In this document: positions 42,320 through 52,919 of the stretch, piece by piece
How positions within the stretch are numbered: position 1 is the stretch's first letter
How the letters are laid out: the number at the start of each line of letters is the position of its first letter
DNA from: Herbaspirillum sp. SJZ107
GTDB lineage: Bacteria > Pseudomonadota > Gammaproteobacteria > Burkholderiales > Burkholderiaceae_D
Assembly (NCBI RefSeq): GCF_006715485.1
Contig: NZ_VFNH01000003.1
Location: 682,001-746,000, forward strand
Direction: 5' to 3'
Length of the DNA stretch: 64,000 nt
Notes under the pieces: model-generated
Databases searched by the model: none
What the model was told of the DNA's origin: nothing
Seen by the model: the letters and a program-made list of their open reading frames with translations, nothing else
Translations under genes and position numbers: made by a program

Positions 42320-43342
42320 TTGCTCACCTTCTTCAACGAACACCATGCCCACCACGGCCCGCGCGCCGTCCCCCGGCCCGGCGCCCCGCTCCCCTGTTCC
42401 GAGATACCCGAGCGCCTCGACCTCATCGTGGCCGAACTGCACGGCCGCGGCCTGGGCCAGATCGTCACCCCGCACGGCGTGTCCCTGGCCTCGCTCGAGC
42501 GCGTGCACACGCCGCGCTACCTGCACTTCCTGCGCAGCGCCTGGAGCGCGTGGCTGGCCCTCGATCCGCGCAACGCCGGCAGGGACATCCAGCCCGCCGT
42601 GTGGCCGGCGCGCATGCAGCGCCACGACATCGAACCCGACGATTTCACGGGCCGCCTCGGCCTGTATGCGATGGACGGCATCACCCCGCTCACGGCCGGC
42701 ACCTGGATCGCCGCCAAGACCGGGGCCGATTGCGCGATCAATGCGGCCCACGCGCTGCGCCTGGGCGAACATGCCAGCTTCGCCCTGACCCGCCCGCCCG
42801 GCCACCACGCCGGCGCCGACCATTTCGGCGGCGGCTGCTTCCTCAACAATGCGGCGCTGGCGGCCCAGCACCTGCTGGACGACGGCCTCGAACGCGTCGC
42901 CATCCTCGACCTCGACGCCCACCACGGCAACGGTACCCAGGGCATTTTCTATGGCCGCGGCGACGTGCTGTTCGTCTCGATCCACGCCGACCCGCACGCT
43001 GCCTACCCGTATTACTCGGGCCACGCCGACGAGACCGGGGCCGGACCGGGGGCCGGTGCCAACATGAACCTGCCGCTGGCGCGCGGCGCCGGCAGCACGC
43101 AGTGGTTTGCGGCACTGGAGACGGCATGCCTTAAAATGGCGGGCTTCGCGCCGCAGGCGCTGGTGGTGTCGCTCGGCGTGCAGTCGCACTTCGGACTGGG
43201 GACGGGCGACTTCCTGCGCCTCGGCGAACGCCTCGGCTACCTCGGCCTGCCCACTGCCTTCATGCTCGAAGGCGGCGACGCCGGCCCGGCGCTCGGCGTC
43301 GACGTGGTGAACGTGCTCGACGGCTTCGAGACCGTCGCTTGA
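42320..43342 (+). CDS. Histone-deacetylase-fold protein with altered active site
   Basis: A 340-aa member of the arginase/deacetylase superfamily (acetylpolyamine amidohydrolase/HdaH branch). RPPGHHAGADHFGGGCFLNN supplies the two active-site His, and ILDLDAHHGNGTQGIF the Asp and His metal ligands. Two otherwise invariant residues are changed: the third metal ligand in the usual GVD/GFD position reads GVQSHF (Asp to Gln), and the transition-state Tyr of EGGY reads EGGD. It may be non-catalytic or use a different chemistry. The start is TTG with GGAG 6 bases upstream. It is followed by elaA, an acetyltransferase. Confidence 0.8.
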   Translation: MLTFFNEHHAHHGPRAVPRPGAPLPCSEIPERLDLIVAELHGRGLGQIVTPHGVSLASLERVHTPRYLHFLRSAWSAWLALDPRNAGRDIQPAVWPARMQRHDIEPDDFTGRLGLYAMDGITPLTAGTWIAAKTGADCAINAAHALRLGEHASFALTRPPGHHAGADHFGGGCFLNNAALAAQHLLDDGLERVAILDLDAHHGNGTQGIFYGRGDVLFVSIHADPHAAYPYYSGHADETGAGPGAGANMNLPLARGAGSTQWFAALETACLKMAGFAPQALVVSLGVQSHFGLGTGDFLRLGERLGYLGLPTAFMLEGGDAGPALGVDVVNVLDGFETVA

Positions 43343-43380
43343 GCGTGCTCTGACAACCCCAACCTGATAGAACGAGAACG

Positions 43381-43851
43381 ATGATTGAATGGCAGTGGAG
43401 CCGCTTCGCCGACCTGACGGCGGCGCAGCTGTATGAGATGCTGGCGCTGCGCCAGCAAGTGTTCGTGCTGGAACAGACTTGCCTGTATCCGGACATCGAC
43501 GGCCTGGACCCGGGCGCCCACCACCTGCTCGGCTGGAGAACGGTGAACGGGAAACGCGAACTGGCGGCCACCCTGCGCTGCCTGGCGCCGGGCGCCAAGT
43601 ACGCCGAGATGTCGCTCGGCCGCGTGGTCACCAGTCCGGCCATGCGCGGCACCGGGCTGGGACGCGAGCTGGTTGCGCAGGGCATCGCCTGCGCCGTGCG
43701 CCTGCACCAGGGCCACGCGATTCGTATCGGCGCCCAGGCGCATCTGGAGAATTTCTACGGCAGCTTCGGGTTCGTCACCGTGTCCGCACCCTACGACGAA
43801 GACGGGATCATGCACATCGACATGATCCGCGCCGCGGAACCGCTTATTTGA
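43381..43851 (+). CDS. elaA: GNAT family N-acetyltransferase ElaA
   Basis: A 156-aa GNAT protein. LYEMLALRQQVFVLEQTCLYPDIDG is the ElaA N-terminal signature, LGRVVTSPAMRGTGLGRELV is the acetyl-CoA-binding motif A (R-x-x-G-x-G), and AQAHLENFYGSFGF is motif B. The acceptor is unknown. It lies 38 bases after the deacetylase-fold gene, probably one transcript, and overlaps the convergent MFS gene by 8 bases. Confidence 0.9.
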   Translation: MIEWQWSRFADLTAAQLYEMLALRQQVFVLEQTCLYPDIDGLDPGAHHLLGWRTVNGKRELAATLRCLAPGAKYAEMSLGRVVTSPAMRGTGLGRELVAQGIACAVRLHQGHAIRIGAQAHLENFYGSFGFVTVSAPYDEDGIMHIDMIRAAEPLI

Positions 43852-45148
43852 GGTGACCCGAGCGGGTCGGGTCCGGCATCCGGAACGCCACGATCGCGGC
43901 CAGCAGGCACATGAAGCTGACGTACCAGTAGAAGTGCGATTCGGTGCCGGCCTGCTTGAACCACAGCGCCACGTATTCGGCCGAGCCGCCAAAGATGGCG
44001 TTGGCGACCGCGTAGGACAGGCCCACGCCCAGCGCACGCACCTCGACCGGGAACATCTCGGCTTTGATCAGGCCCGAGATCGAGGTGTACAGGCTGACGA
44101 TCGCCAGTGCGCACACGATCAGCACGCCGGCCATGAACGGGCTTTGCACGCCGCGCAGCGCGAACATGATCGGTGCGGTGCAGAGCGTGGCCAGCACGCC
44201 GAAGCCGATCATCGAATTCTTGCGGCCGATGCGGTCCGACAGGGCGCCGAACACCGGCTGCAGGAACATGTAGATCAGCAGGCAGACGGTCATCACGCCG
44301 CTGGCGGTCTTGGTGCTCATGCCGACCGTGTTGACCAGGTACTTCTGCATGTAGGTGGTGAACGCGTAGAAGATCAGCGAGCCGCCGGCGGTGAAGCCGA
44401 GCACGGTGATGAAGGCACGTCCATGGTTGCGCAGCAGCGCGCTGACGCTGCCCGCGGATTCGCTCTTGCGCGCACTGGCGGTGGTGGTTTCGTGCAGCGA
44501 ACGGCGCAGCCACAGCGAGACCAGGGCCGACGCGGCGCCGACCACGAACGGAATGCGCCAGCCCCAGGCCACCAGTTCCTCATGGCTCAGCAGCAGTTGC
44601 AGGATGCCCAGCACCAGCAGCGCCGACAACTGGCCGCCGATCAGGGTCACATACTGGAAGGACGCATAAAAACCCTTGCGGCCGGGTTCCGCCACCTCGC
44701 TCATGTAGGTGGCGCTGGTGCCGTACTCGCCGCCCACCGACAGGCCCTGGAACAGGCGTGCCAGCAGCAGCAGCGCCGGCGCCGCGGTACCGATCGTGGC
44801 GTAGGTCGGCAGCACGGCGATCATCAGCGAGCCGCCGCACATCATGAGCACCGAGATCATCATCGAATTCTTGCGGCCGTAGCGGTCGGCGATGCGGCCG
44901 AACATCCAGCCGCCGATCGGACGCATCAGGAAGCCGGCGGCGAACACGCCGGCCGTGTTCAGCAGCTGGGTGGTGGGGTCGCCCTTGGGGAAGAACGCCG
45001 ACGAGAAGTACAGCGCGCAGAACGAGTAGATGTAAAAGTCGAACCACTCGACCAGGTTGCCCGATGAGGCGCCGACGATGGCGAACACGCGCTGGCGCGG
45101 CGTGAGGTCGTGGATGGCTTGGGCTTCCGTACTGTCTGTTGCTGTCAT
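43844..45148 (-). CDS. MFS transporter, metabolite:H+ symporter (KgtP/ProP-like)
   Basis: A 434-aa twelve-helix permease. ASSGNLVEWFDFYIYSF opens the MHS family, FGRIADRYGRKNSMM is the loop 2-3 MFS motif, and RLFQGLSVGGEYGTSATYMSE is the helix-4/5 motif. A second GALSDRIGRKNSM repeats in the C-terminal half. Homology suggests a dicarboxylate such as 2-oxoglutarate, but the substrate is not certain. GGAG precedes the ATG. Confidence 0.9.
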   Translation of the reverse strand: MTATDSTEAQAIHDLTPRQRVFAIVGASSGNLVEWFDFYIYSFCALYFSSAFFPKGDPTTQLLNTAGVFAAGFLMRPIGGWMFGRIADRYGRKNSMMISVLMMCGGSLMIAVLPTYATIGTAAPALLLLARLFQGLSVGGEYGTSATYMSEVAEPGRKGFYASFQYVTLIGGQLSALLVLGILQLLLSHEELVAWGWRIPFVVGAASALVSLWLRRSLHETTTASARKSESAGSVSALLRNHGRAFITVLGFTAGGSLIFYAFTTYMQKYLVNTVGMSTKTASGVMTVCLLIYMFLQPVFGALSDRIGRKNSMIGFGVLATLCTAPIMFALRGVQSPFMAGVLIVCALAIVSLYTSISGLIKAEMFPVEVRALGVGLSYAVANAIFGGSAEYVALWFKQAGTESHFYWYVSFMCLLAAIVAFRMPDPTRSGHLK

Positions 45149-45394
45149 TGCGATCTCCAGGTTTTCGTTGGTACGCCAGGGCGTGGCTGACGAATTCCCG
45201 GGTGGATCCGCTACGGCCGACGCGGCCAGGCGGCCTAGGATAGCATTTCCACATGATCGACGCTGTATGTACGGTGTCAGAAAGTTATCACCGAAGAGCG
45301 CCGCGCCCGATCGGACGTGCGTAGCACGCCAAGCGGCAAGAAAAGGAGATCGTGCTGCGCCATGCGCTGGCGGCGCTGGCGCTCAGGGAATAAC

Positions 45395-45841
45395 TTATTT
45401 GACGGCGGTGAGTTCGATGTCGAACACCAGGCCGGCGTTCGGCGGAATGACCGGACGCGAGCCGGCGCTGCCGTAGCCGAGGTCGGACGGCACCAGCACG
45501 GTGCGCTTGCCGCCGACCTTCATGCCCGTCACGCCCTGGTCGAATCCCTTGATGTAATTGGTCGAGCCGACGGTATAGGACAGGGTACCGCCGTCGAACC
45601 TGGTGCCCTTGTGGTCGGCCGCGGTGGCGCTGTACAGCCAGCCGGTATAGGTGACGGTGGCGGTCTTGCCGCTGGTGGCTTCGGCGCCGGTGCCGACCGT
45701 GGTGTCGGTCTTGGTGAACGACGCCGGGTTGGCGACCACCACGTTGCTGCCGGCGTCGTCATCGCCGCCGCCGCAGGCGGTCAGGCTCAGGGCGAGGGAA
45801 GCGGCCAGCAGCACGCCGGCGAGGGGAGACTTCAGTTTCAT
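45395..45841 (-). CDS. FKBP-type peptidyl-prolyl isomerase, lipoprotein
   Basis: A 148-aa exported protein starting at the ATG 45841 (AAGGA upstream). The lipobox LTAC places the lipidated Cys at residue 23, followed by GGGDDDAGS. The FKBP domain (residues about 45-148) has VTYTGWLY, the FKGFDQG-type YIKGFDQGVTGMKVGGKR, the SDLGYG loop and PPNAGLVFDIEL. It catalyses proline isomerisation in the envelope; Asp at +2 would argue for inner-membrane retention but here +2 is Gly, so outer-membrane sorting is likely. Confidence 0.93.
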   Translation of the reverse strand: MKLKSPLAGVLLAASLALSLTACGGGDDDAGSNVVVANPASFTKTDTTVGTGAEATSGKTATVTYTGWLYSATAADHKGTRFDGGTLSYTVGSTNYIKGFDQGVTGMKVGGKRTVLVPSDLGYGSAGSRPVIPPNAGLVFDIELTAVK

Positions 45842-45929
45842 GCGGGTCCTTGGTAAGAAAACCTCAACCTTACCTGCAGACCGCATGCCACATGTACATT
45901 TTTTGTAATGCCGTGTCGTGCAAGCGTCC

Positions 45930-47804
45930 TTAAATTTCCACCTGCGTCCCCAGCTCGATCACCCGGTTGGCCGGGATCTGGTAGTAGTCGGCGGCGGTGC
46001 GCGCATTCCTCTGCATCGCCACGTACAGGTGTTCGCGCCACGGCATCATGCCCTGCCCCGGCACCGAGATCACAGTCTGGCGCGCGATGAAGAACGAGGT
46101 TTCCATCATCTCGAATTCGAGGTCCTTCATGGCGCACAGGCGCATGATGTCGGGAATGTTGGCCTCGTCCTTGAAGCCGTAGCTGACGTTCAGCTGGAAG
46201 CAGTTGTGGCCCAGCGCCGTCACCTGCAGCTGCTCGGACTGGGACACATACGGCTCTTCACGGATGTGCACGGTCAGGAACACCACGCGCTCGTGCAGCA
46301 CCTTGTTGTGCAGCAGGTTGTGCAGCAGCGCGTGCGGCACGCCGTCGGTTTCGCCGCGCAGGAAGATGGCGGTGCCGGCCACCCGCGCCGGCGGCGCCAC
46401 GAACAGCGACTGCAGGAAGTCCTCGAGCGGGATCGCATGCTTTTCCAGGTTCTCGAACACCAGTTCGCGGCCGCGCTTCCAGGTCAGCATGGTGGTCAGC
46501 AGCACCGCGCCCAGCAGCAGCGGGAACCAGCCGCCGTGCAACAGTTTCAGCGTGCTGGCCGAGAACAGCATCACGTCCATGACCATGAAGAAGCCGGTGG
46601 CGCCGATGCACAGCCACAGCGGCAGGTGCCAGCGGTAGCGGATCACGAAGAAGGTGAGGAAGGTCGTGGCGAACATGGTCGCCGTGACCGCGATGCCGTA
46701 GGCACCGGCCAGCTTGTCCGAGGAGCCGAAGCCGACCACCGCGATCAGTACCACGATCAGCTGCAGCCAGTTCACGGCCGGGATGTAGATCTGGCCGATC
46801 TCGCTTTCCGAGGTGTGCATCACGCGCATGCGCGGCAGCAGCCCCAGCGCGATCGCCTGCTTGGTCATCGAGAAGGTGCCGGAAATCGTCGCCTGCGAGG
46901 CGATCACCGCCGCCATGGTCGACAGCACCACCAGCGGCAGCACGCTCCAGCTGTCGAGCTGGTGGAAGAACGGGTTCTCGACCGCTTCCGGATGCATGAT
47001 CAGGAGGCCGCCCTGGCCCAGGTAGTTCAGCGCCAGCGCCGGGAACACGACCATGAACCAGGCCATGCGGATCGGCTTCTTGCCGAAGTGGCCCATGTCG
47101 GCATACAGGGCCTCGGCGCCGGTCAGCGACAGCACCACCGCACCCAGTGCGACGAAGGCGATGAACTTGTTGCGCACCATGAATTCGATGGCGTGCCACG
47201 GATTCAGCGCCTGCAGGATCACCGGCGCCTGCACGATGTTGATGATGCCCATCACCGCCAGTACGACGAACCAGACGATCATGATCGGGCCGAAGAAGCG
47301 GCCGATGCCGGCGGTGCCATGTTTCTGGACGCTGTACAGGACCAGCAGCACGGCGATGGTCAGCGGCACCACGTATTTTTCCAGGCCCGGCGTGGCCACT
47401 TCCAGGCCCTCGATCGCGCCCAGCACGGAAATCGCCGGTGTGATCACGCTGTCGCCGTAGAACATGGTGGCGCCGATCACGCCGATCACCATCAGGACGT
47501 AATGCCAGCGCGAGTGGCGCGTGACCGAATTCATGGCCAGCGCCATCAGCGCCATGACGCCGCCCTCGCCGCGGTTGTCGGCGCGCAGCACCAGCGTCAC
47601 GTACTTGAGCGACACGATCATCGTCAAGCCCCAGAAGATCAGCGACACGATGCCCAGCAGGTTCGGCGTGTTCAGCGGCAGGCCATGGGTCGGATCGAAG
47701 ATGGTTTTCAGCGTGTACAGCGGGCTGGTGCCGATGTCGCCATAGACGATGCCGACCGCCGCCAGGGTCAGCGCGGCCAGGCTGCTTTTGTTATGTTGCG
47801 ACAA
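45930..47804 (-). CDS. kup: KUP system potassium uptake protein
   Basis: A 624-aa K+:H+ symporter with twelve N-terminal helices and a soluble C-terminal domain. LAAVGIVYGDIGTSPLYTLK is the family signature; VIGATMFYGDSVITPAISVL and LNYLGQGGLLI are conserved membrane blocks. The C-terminal FVAPPARVAGTAIF region is cytoplasmic. Usual length. It stands alone, divergent from rarD. Confidence 0.97.
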   Translation of the reverse strand: MSQHNKSSLAALTLAAVGIVYGDIGTSPLYTLKTIFDPTHGLPLNTPNLLGIVSLIFWGLTMIVSLKYVTLVLRADNRGEGGVMALMALAMNSVTRHSRWHYVLMVIGVIGATMFYGDSVITPAISVLGAIEGLEVATPGLEKYVVPLTIAVLLVLYSVQKHGTAGIGRFFGPIMIVWFVVLAVMGIINIVQAPVILQALNPWHAIEFMVRNKFIAFVALGAVVLSLTGAEALYADMGHFGKKPIRMAWFMVVFPALALNYLGQGGLLIMHPEAVENPFFHQLDSWSVLPLVVLSTMAAVIASQATISGTFSMTKQAIALGLLPRMRVMHTSESEIGQIYIPAVNWLQLIVVLIAVVGFGSSDKLAGAYGIAVTATMFATTFLTFFVIRYRWHLPLWLCIGATGFFMVMDVMLFSASTLKLLHGGWFPLLLGAVLLTTMLTWKRGRELVFENLEKHAIPLEDFLQSLFVAPPARVAGTAIFLRGETDGVPHALLHNLLHNKVLHERVVFLTVHIREEPYVSQSEQLQVTALGHNCFQLNVSYGFKDEANIPDIMRLCAMKDLEFEMMETSFFIARQTVISVPGQGMMPWREHLYVAMQRNARTAADYYQIPANRVIELGTQVEI

Positions 47805-48058
47805 GTTTTCACCTTGGTTGTTCCGGTGCGTTGCACAATAGAATAATAGACAAGGAAAGACAAGCCGGGCCTTCTGGCAAGCGGCTTATTTTTCCAACAT
47901 TTTCTCAAAGTTTTAGTTCAGGCAAGACCGCAGTCTGCCCCATCTGCCGGCGCATGGGCGCGCGACTCGGCAGCGATCCCGGCAGCATAAATACGGGGGC
48001 CCAGCAGAGTGGCGCCACTTCGGGGATAATGTCGACCCAATAATTTTTTCATCTTTCC

Positions 48059-48940
48059 ATGCGCACCGGCATCCTGTCCGCTGCCCTCGCCTTCCTGTGC
48101 TGGGGCCTGTTTCCACTGTATTTCCACGCCATCGGCGAAGTGCCGCCGCTGCAGATCCTGGCCCACCGCATGCTGTGGTCGCTGCTGTTCCTGGTGATCG
48201 TGCTGGTGCTGCGCCGCCAGTGGGCCTGGCTGTCGCTGGTACGCCAGCCACGCGTGTTCGGCAGCTTTGCCGCGTCCGCCTTGCTGCTCAGCATCAATTG
48301 GCTGATCTATATCTGGGCCGTGAACAACGGCCACGTGATCGAAGCCAGCCTGGGTTACTTCATCAACCCGCTGGTCAACATCATGTTCGGCTACGTGCTG
48401 CTGAACGAACGCCTGCGCCGCGCGCAGTGGATGGCGATCGCGGTGGCCGCCCTCGGCGTCGCCTGGCTGACCTGGCAGGCCGGCACCGTGCCTTGGATCG
48501 CGCTGGCGCTCGCGGCATCGTTCGGCGGCTACGGTTTGCTGCGCAAGACGGCCAAGCTGGGGGCATTGGAAGGCTTGTCGTTCGAGACCATGGTGCTGTT
48601 CCCGCTGGCAGCCGGCTACGTGACCTGGCTGACCATACATGGCCAGAACGCCTTCATCAACACCCCGTCCGACACCACCCGCCTGCTCCTGATCGCGGCC
48701 GGTCCGATCACCGCGATCCCGCTGCTGCTGTTCGCCTCGGGCGCGCGCCAGATCCCCTTATCGGTGCTGGGTTTGCTGCAATACCTGTCGCCGACGCTGC
48801 AATTCCTGCTCGGCGTCTGGCTGTTCCACGAAGCCTTCACGGCGGACCGCCTGGTCGGCTTTGCCCTGATCTGGCTGGCGCTGGCCCTGTTCGCCATCGA
48901 AGGCTTGCTGCGCCGCCCGCCGCTACCGGCCAAGGCTTGA
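48059..48940 (+). CDS. rarD: EamA family transporter RarD
   Basis: A 293-aa ten-helix drug/metabolite transporter. LAFLCWGLFPLYFHAI, the SINWLIYIWAVNNGHVIEAS segment and LQYLSPTLQFLLGVWLFHE are typical of RarD (homologue of the chloramphenicol-sensitivity protein). The substrate is unknown. No clear Shine-Dalgarno is visible. ettA follows 81 bases later on the same strand. Confidence 0.93.
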   Translation: MRTGILSAALAFLCWGLFPLYFHAIGEVPPLQILAHRMLWSLLFLVIVLVLRRQWAWLSLVRQPRVFGSFAASALLLSINWLIYIWAVNNGHVIEASLGYFINPLVNIMFGYVLLNERLRRAQWMAIAVAALGVAWLTWQAGTVPWIALALAASFGGYGLLRKTAKLGALEGLSFETMVLFPLAAGYVTWLTIHGQNAFINTPSDTTRLLLIAAGPITAIPLLLFASGARQIPLSVLGLLQYLSPTLQFLLGVWLFHEAFTADRLVGFALIWLALALFAIEGLLRRPPLPAKA

Positions 48941-49021
48941 CCGACAACGTAAAAGTTGTGCTCTGACCCCGAATTTTTACAGTATCCTGTCGTCCTTATT
49001 TCACATCGAATCACTCATCAC

Positions 49022-50689
<1,668 letters not shown>

Positions 50690-50729
50690 GCCGAGTCGTA
50701 TCCGCGCCACAGCGGAACGGCAATCCGAA

Positions 50730-50767
50730 AAAAACCCAGGCATCGATCCGGTGCCTGGGTTTTTTTG
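50730..50767 (+). terminator. Rho-independent terminator of ettA
   Basis: An A-run, ACCCAGGCA (50734-50742), a 9-base loop, TGCCTGGGT (50752-50760) and seven T's. T-tracts on both strands, so it can work both ways. Confidence 0.92.
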
Positions 50768-50897
50768 TTATTAAATACCTCGATATGCGCCGCATCTGTA
50801 GATAATTTTCGCGCGGAAATGAACCGGCCTCATTTTGAAGCCATGTGTAGAATCGACCGACGTTGAGATTGTTCAAGCCTCGCTTGACACCAGGTTC

Positions 50898-51455
50898 ATG
50901 ACCCATTACCGCGATAACCGCGTTCCAGGCGGGACGTTCTTCTTCACGGTGCGCTTGTTGGACCGCAACAGCACCTTGCTGACAGACCACTTCTCCGCAT
51001 TTGGCGAAGCCATGCGCCAGGCCCGGACCCGCAAGCCCTTCCACGTCGATGCCTGGGTCGTCCTGCCCAATCATGCTCACACGATCTGGACCCTGCCCCC
51101 GGGCGACCAGGATTGCGCGATGCGCTGGCGCGCCGTCAAGATCGCTTTTTCGAAAGCCCTGAACAAAGCCTGCCTGCCGGGCTTGCGCGTGGCCGGCAGC
51201 GGCGAAGCGATCTGGGAACGCCATTACCACGACCACCTGATTGCCGACGACGACGAATACACGGCCTTGATCGATTACCTGCACGGCAACCCGGTACGCC
51301 ACGGCTTGTGCCAGCATGCATCCGAGTGGCAGTGGTCGTCGGTGCACCGCTTCCTTGCCTCCGGTTTCAAGCCGCCCGCATCGCCCCTGCCGCCGCCGCC
51401 TTGGATGCGCTCCGGCGTATCGCAGGCGCTGCCCTACCCGAATCCTTTGCGCTGA
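50898..51455 (+). mobile_element. REP-associated tyrosine transposase (RAYT), Y1 family
   Basis: A 185-aa protein-coding gene. MTHYRDNRVPGGTFFFTVRLLDR is represented at the N-terminus (first 20 residues typical of RAYTs), WVVLPNHAHTIWTLP contains the HxH metal motif, and DEYTALIDYLHGNPVRHG contains the catalytic Tyr region. WQWSSVHRF is conserved near the C-terminus. RAYTs cut and join single-stranded REP palindromes; they are usually domesticated single-copy genes. No REP-like element flanks it directly, but related palindromes occur at 42258 and 59481. It ends at a shared terminator. Confidence 0.9.
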
Positions 51456-51474
51456 TGGTCAGGCGAAGCAAGCA

Positions 51475-51506
51475 ATAAAAAAGGGACCCGCAGGTCCCTT
51501 TTTCTA
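51475..51506. terminator. Bidirectional rho-independent terminator
   Basis: AAGGGACC-CGCA-GGTCCCTT with A/T runs on both sides, between the convergent RAYT and outer-membrane protein genes. Confidence 0.9.
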
Positions 51507-51532
51507 TTTGCGATATTCCGCTTGCGCCGGCA

Positions 51533-52081
51533 TCAGAAGCTGTAGCGTGCACCCACGGTCAGGACGTTCGGGCTGGCGCCGAAGTCCTTGCTCTTGCCGT
51601 AGCGCTCGTATTCGGCAACCAGGCCAACCTGCTGGTTCACCTTGTACTGCACGCCGACTGCGCCGTAGGCGTCGGTTGCGTGGTCCTTGGTGGTCAGGCC
51701 GGCGATGCTCAGTTCACGCTGGCTGTTCTGCAGGCCCAGCTTGCCGTACACGTCGAACTTTTCGTTGATCGGTTTGGTTGCCTTGGCAGCGACGTAGTAG
51801 CCGTAGCCCTTGGTTTCGCCACGGGCGGTCGCGGTGTTCACGTCAGCCTTGCGGAAGTCGGTGTAACCGGCTTCGACGCCCCAGTTCTGGTTGAATTCAT
51901 AGCCACCGAAGATCTTGCCCGAGGCCTTGTAGCCGTCGCTGTTGAAACCGTTGCCGTCTTCATGGTCGGCGCTGGCAACACCCACGCCCAGGTAGGCGTG
52001 GCCAGGGGTGGTAGTGTCCTGTGCTTGTGCTGCGGACATGGCGGCGGCGCCGGCGATCAGGGCCACGATGAGCTTTTTCAT
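51533..52081 (-). CDS. Outer-membrane beta-barrel protein (OmpA-like transmembrane domain)
   Basis: A 182-aa protein starting at the ATG 52081 (AAGGA upstream). Signal peptide MKKLIVALIAGAAAMSAAQA. The mature chain alternates polar and aromatic residues in eight predicted strands (AYLGVGVASA, KIFGGYEFNQNWGVEAGYTD, YGAVGVQYKVNQQVGLVAEY) and ends in ARYSF with the terminal Phe needed by the BAM machinery. No peptidoglycan-binding OmpA C-domain, so a small barrel of the OmpX/OmpW/OmpA-TM type. Role unknown. Confidence 0.88.
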   Translation of the reverse strand: MKKLIVALIAGAAAMSAAQAQDTTTPGHAYLGVGVASADHEDGNGFNSDGYKASGKIFGGYEFNQNWGVEAGYTDFRKADVNTATARGETKGYGYYVAAKATKPINEKFDVYGKLGLQNSQRELSIAGLTTKDHATDAYGAVGVQYKVNQQVGLVAEYERYGKSKDFGASPNVLTVGARYSF

Positions 52082-52260
52082 GACGAATCCTTTTGCTTTG
52101 TTGGTCTGGTTCGCGATGCAAAGTGAATCGCGATGTAGCCAAGATAGCACCAGGGTTCGTTTGCGTCCGTGCCCATTTGGTAAGAACTGTAAGCAGCTGT
52201 AACTTAATGACCCTTCGTTCAGTTAAATTTTGCCGATGAATGCTGAAACTTAAGCGGTAC

Positions 52261-52857
52261 TTAAGCGACGTACCGAAAAGTCAGGTTAAGACGTGCACCG
52301 ATTGGTTTTGCAGTTTTATTTATGCCATGCAACCAGTATTTCTGGAGTTCACCTGCCATCAATAACAGGCTGGCGTCCCTCAGATCGATCTTGACGGTGC
52401 GTTTGTTCAGCTTGTGGCGCAGGACGAAGGTGCGGGTGGCCCCCAGGCTGAGCGATGCGATGGCCGGTGCCGGGCCGAGTTCCGGCTCGTCGTCGCTGTG
52501 CATGCCCATGCTGTCGGCGCCGTCGCGGTAGTAATTCAGCAGCACGCTGTTGTAGCGGTGGCCGGTAAGGTCTTCGACCGTGCTGCGCAAGCCGTTCAAC
52601 AGCGGCGTCATCGGTGCGGGCGCCAGCGTCAGGCCGGAATAAGTGTAGGCCGCTTCGCCGAACCAGGCCGTCAGGCGCGGCTGCAGGAAGCGCTTGCCGT
52701 ACAGGACGATCGTTTCGGCGCGCCACGTTGTTTCTTGAATCAATTGTTCCAATACTTGGGCCGGACTGGCCGGCAGCGGCATGCGCGCCAGCATGGCAAG
52801 TTCCCCGTCTTCGATCGGGATTGGCACCAGGCTGGCATCGTCGGAGAATAAATCCAT
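52261..52857 (-). CDS. alkB: AlkB-like Fe(II)/2-oxoglutarate dioxygenase
   Basis: A 198-aa DNA-repair dioxygenase of the ALKBH2/3-like bacterial group. Iron ligands are His120 and Asp122 (MHSDDE) and His177 (WLHGINK); Arg189 and Arg195 in GARLNLTFR bind 2-oxoglutarate. VLLNYYRDGADSMG and SLSLGATRTFVLR are conserved. It removes methyl groups from 1-methyladenine and 3-methylcytosine. No ada gene adjoins it. GGTG lies before the ATG. Confidence 0.93.
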   Translation of the reverse strand: MDLFSDDASLVPIPIEDGELAMLARMPLPASPAQVLEQLIQETTWRAETIVLYGKRFLQPRLTAWFGEAAYTYSGLTLAPAPMTPLLNGLRSTVEDLTGHRYNSVLLNYYRDGADSMGMHSDDEPELGPAPAIASLSLGATRTFVLRHKLNKRTVKIDLRDASLLLMAGELQKYWLHGINKTAKPIGARLNLTFRYVA

Positions 52858-52919
52858 TGAGACACCAATCAGACTATGATGGACCAGCCATCGACTTCGT
52901 ATTTTCTCATGCGTATTTT

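Noticed and set aside
39842..43189. A 1115-aa minus-strand open frame.
   Set aside because: It is antisense to the well-supported DUF885, gshA and deacetylase-fold genes, with no motif or signal of its own.
47859..47897. Possible terminator (AAGCCG...CGGCTT then ATTTTT) before rarD.
   Set aside because: The stem is short and would end plus-strand transcription where no plus-strand gene precedes it.
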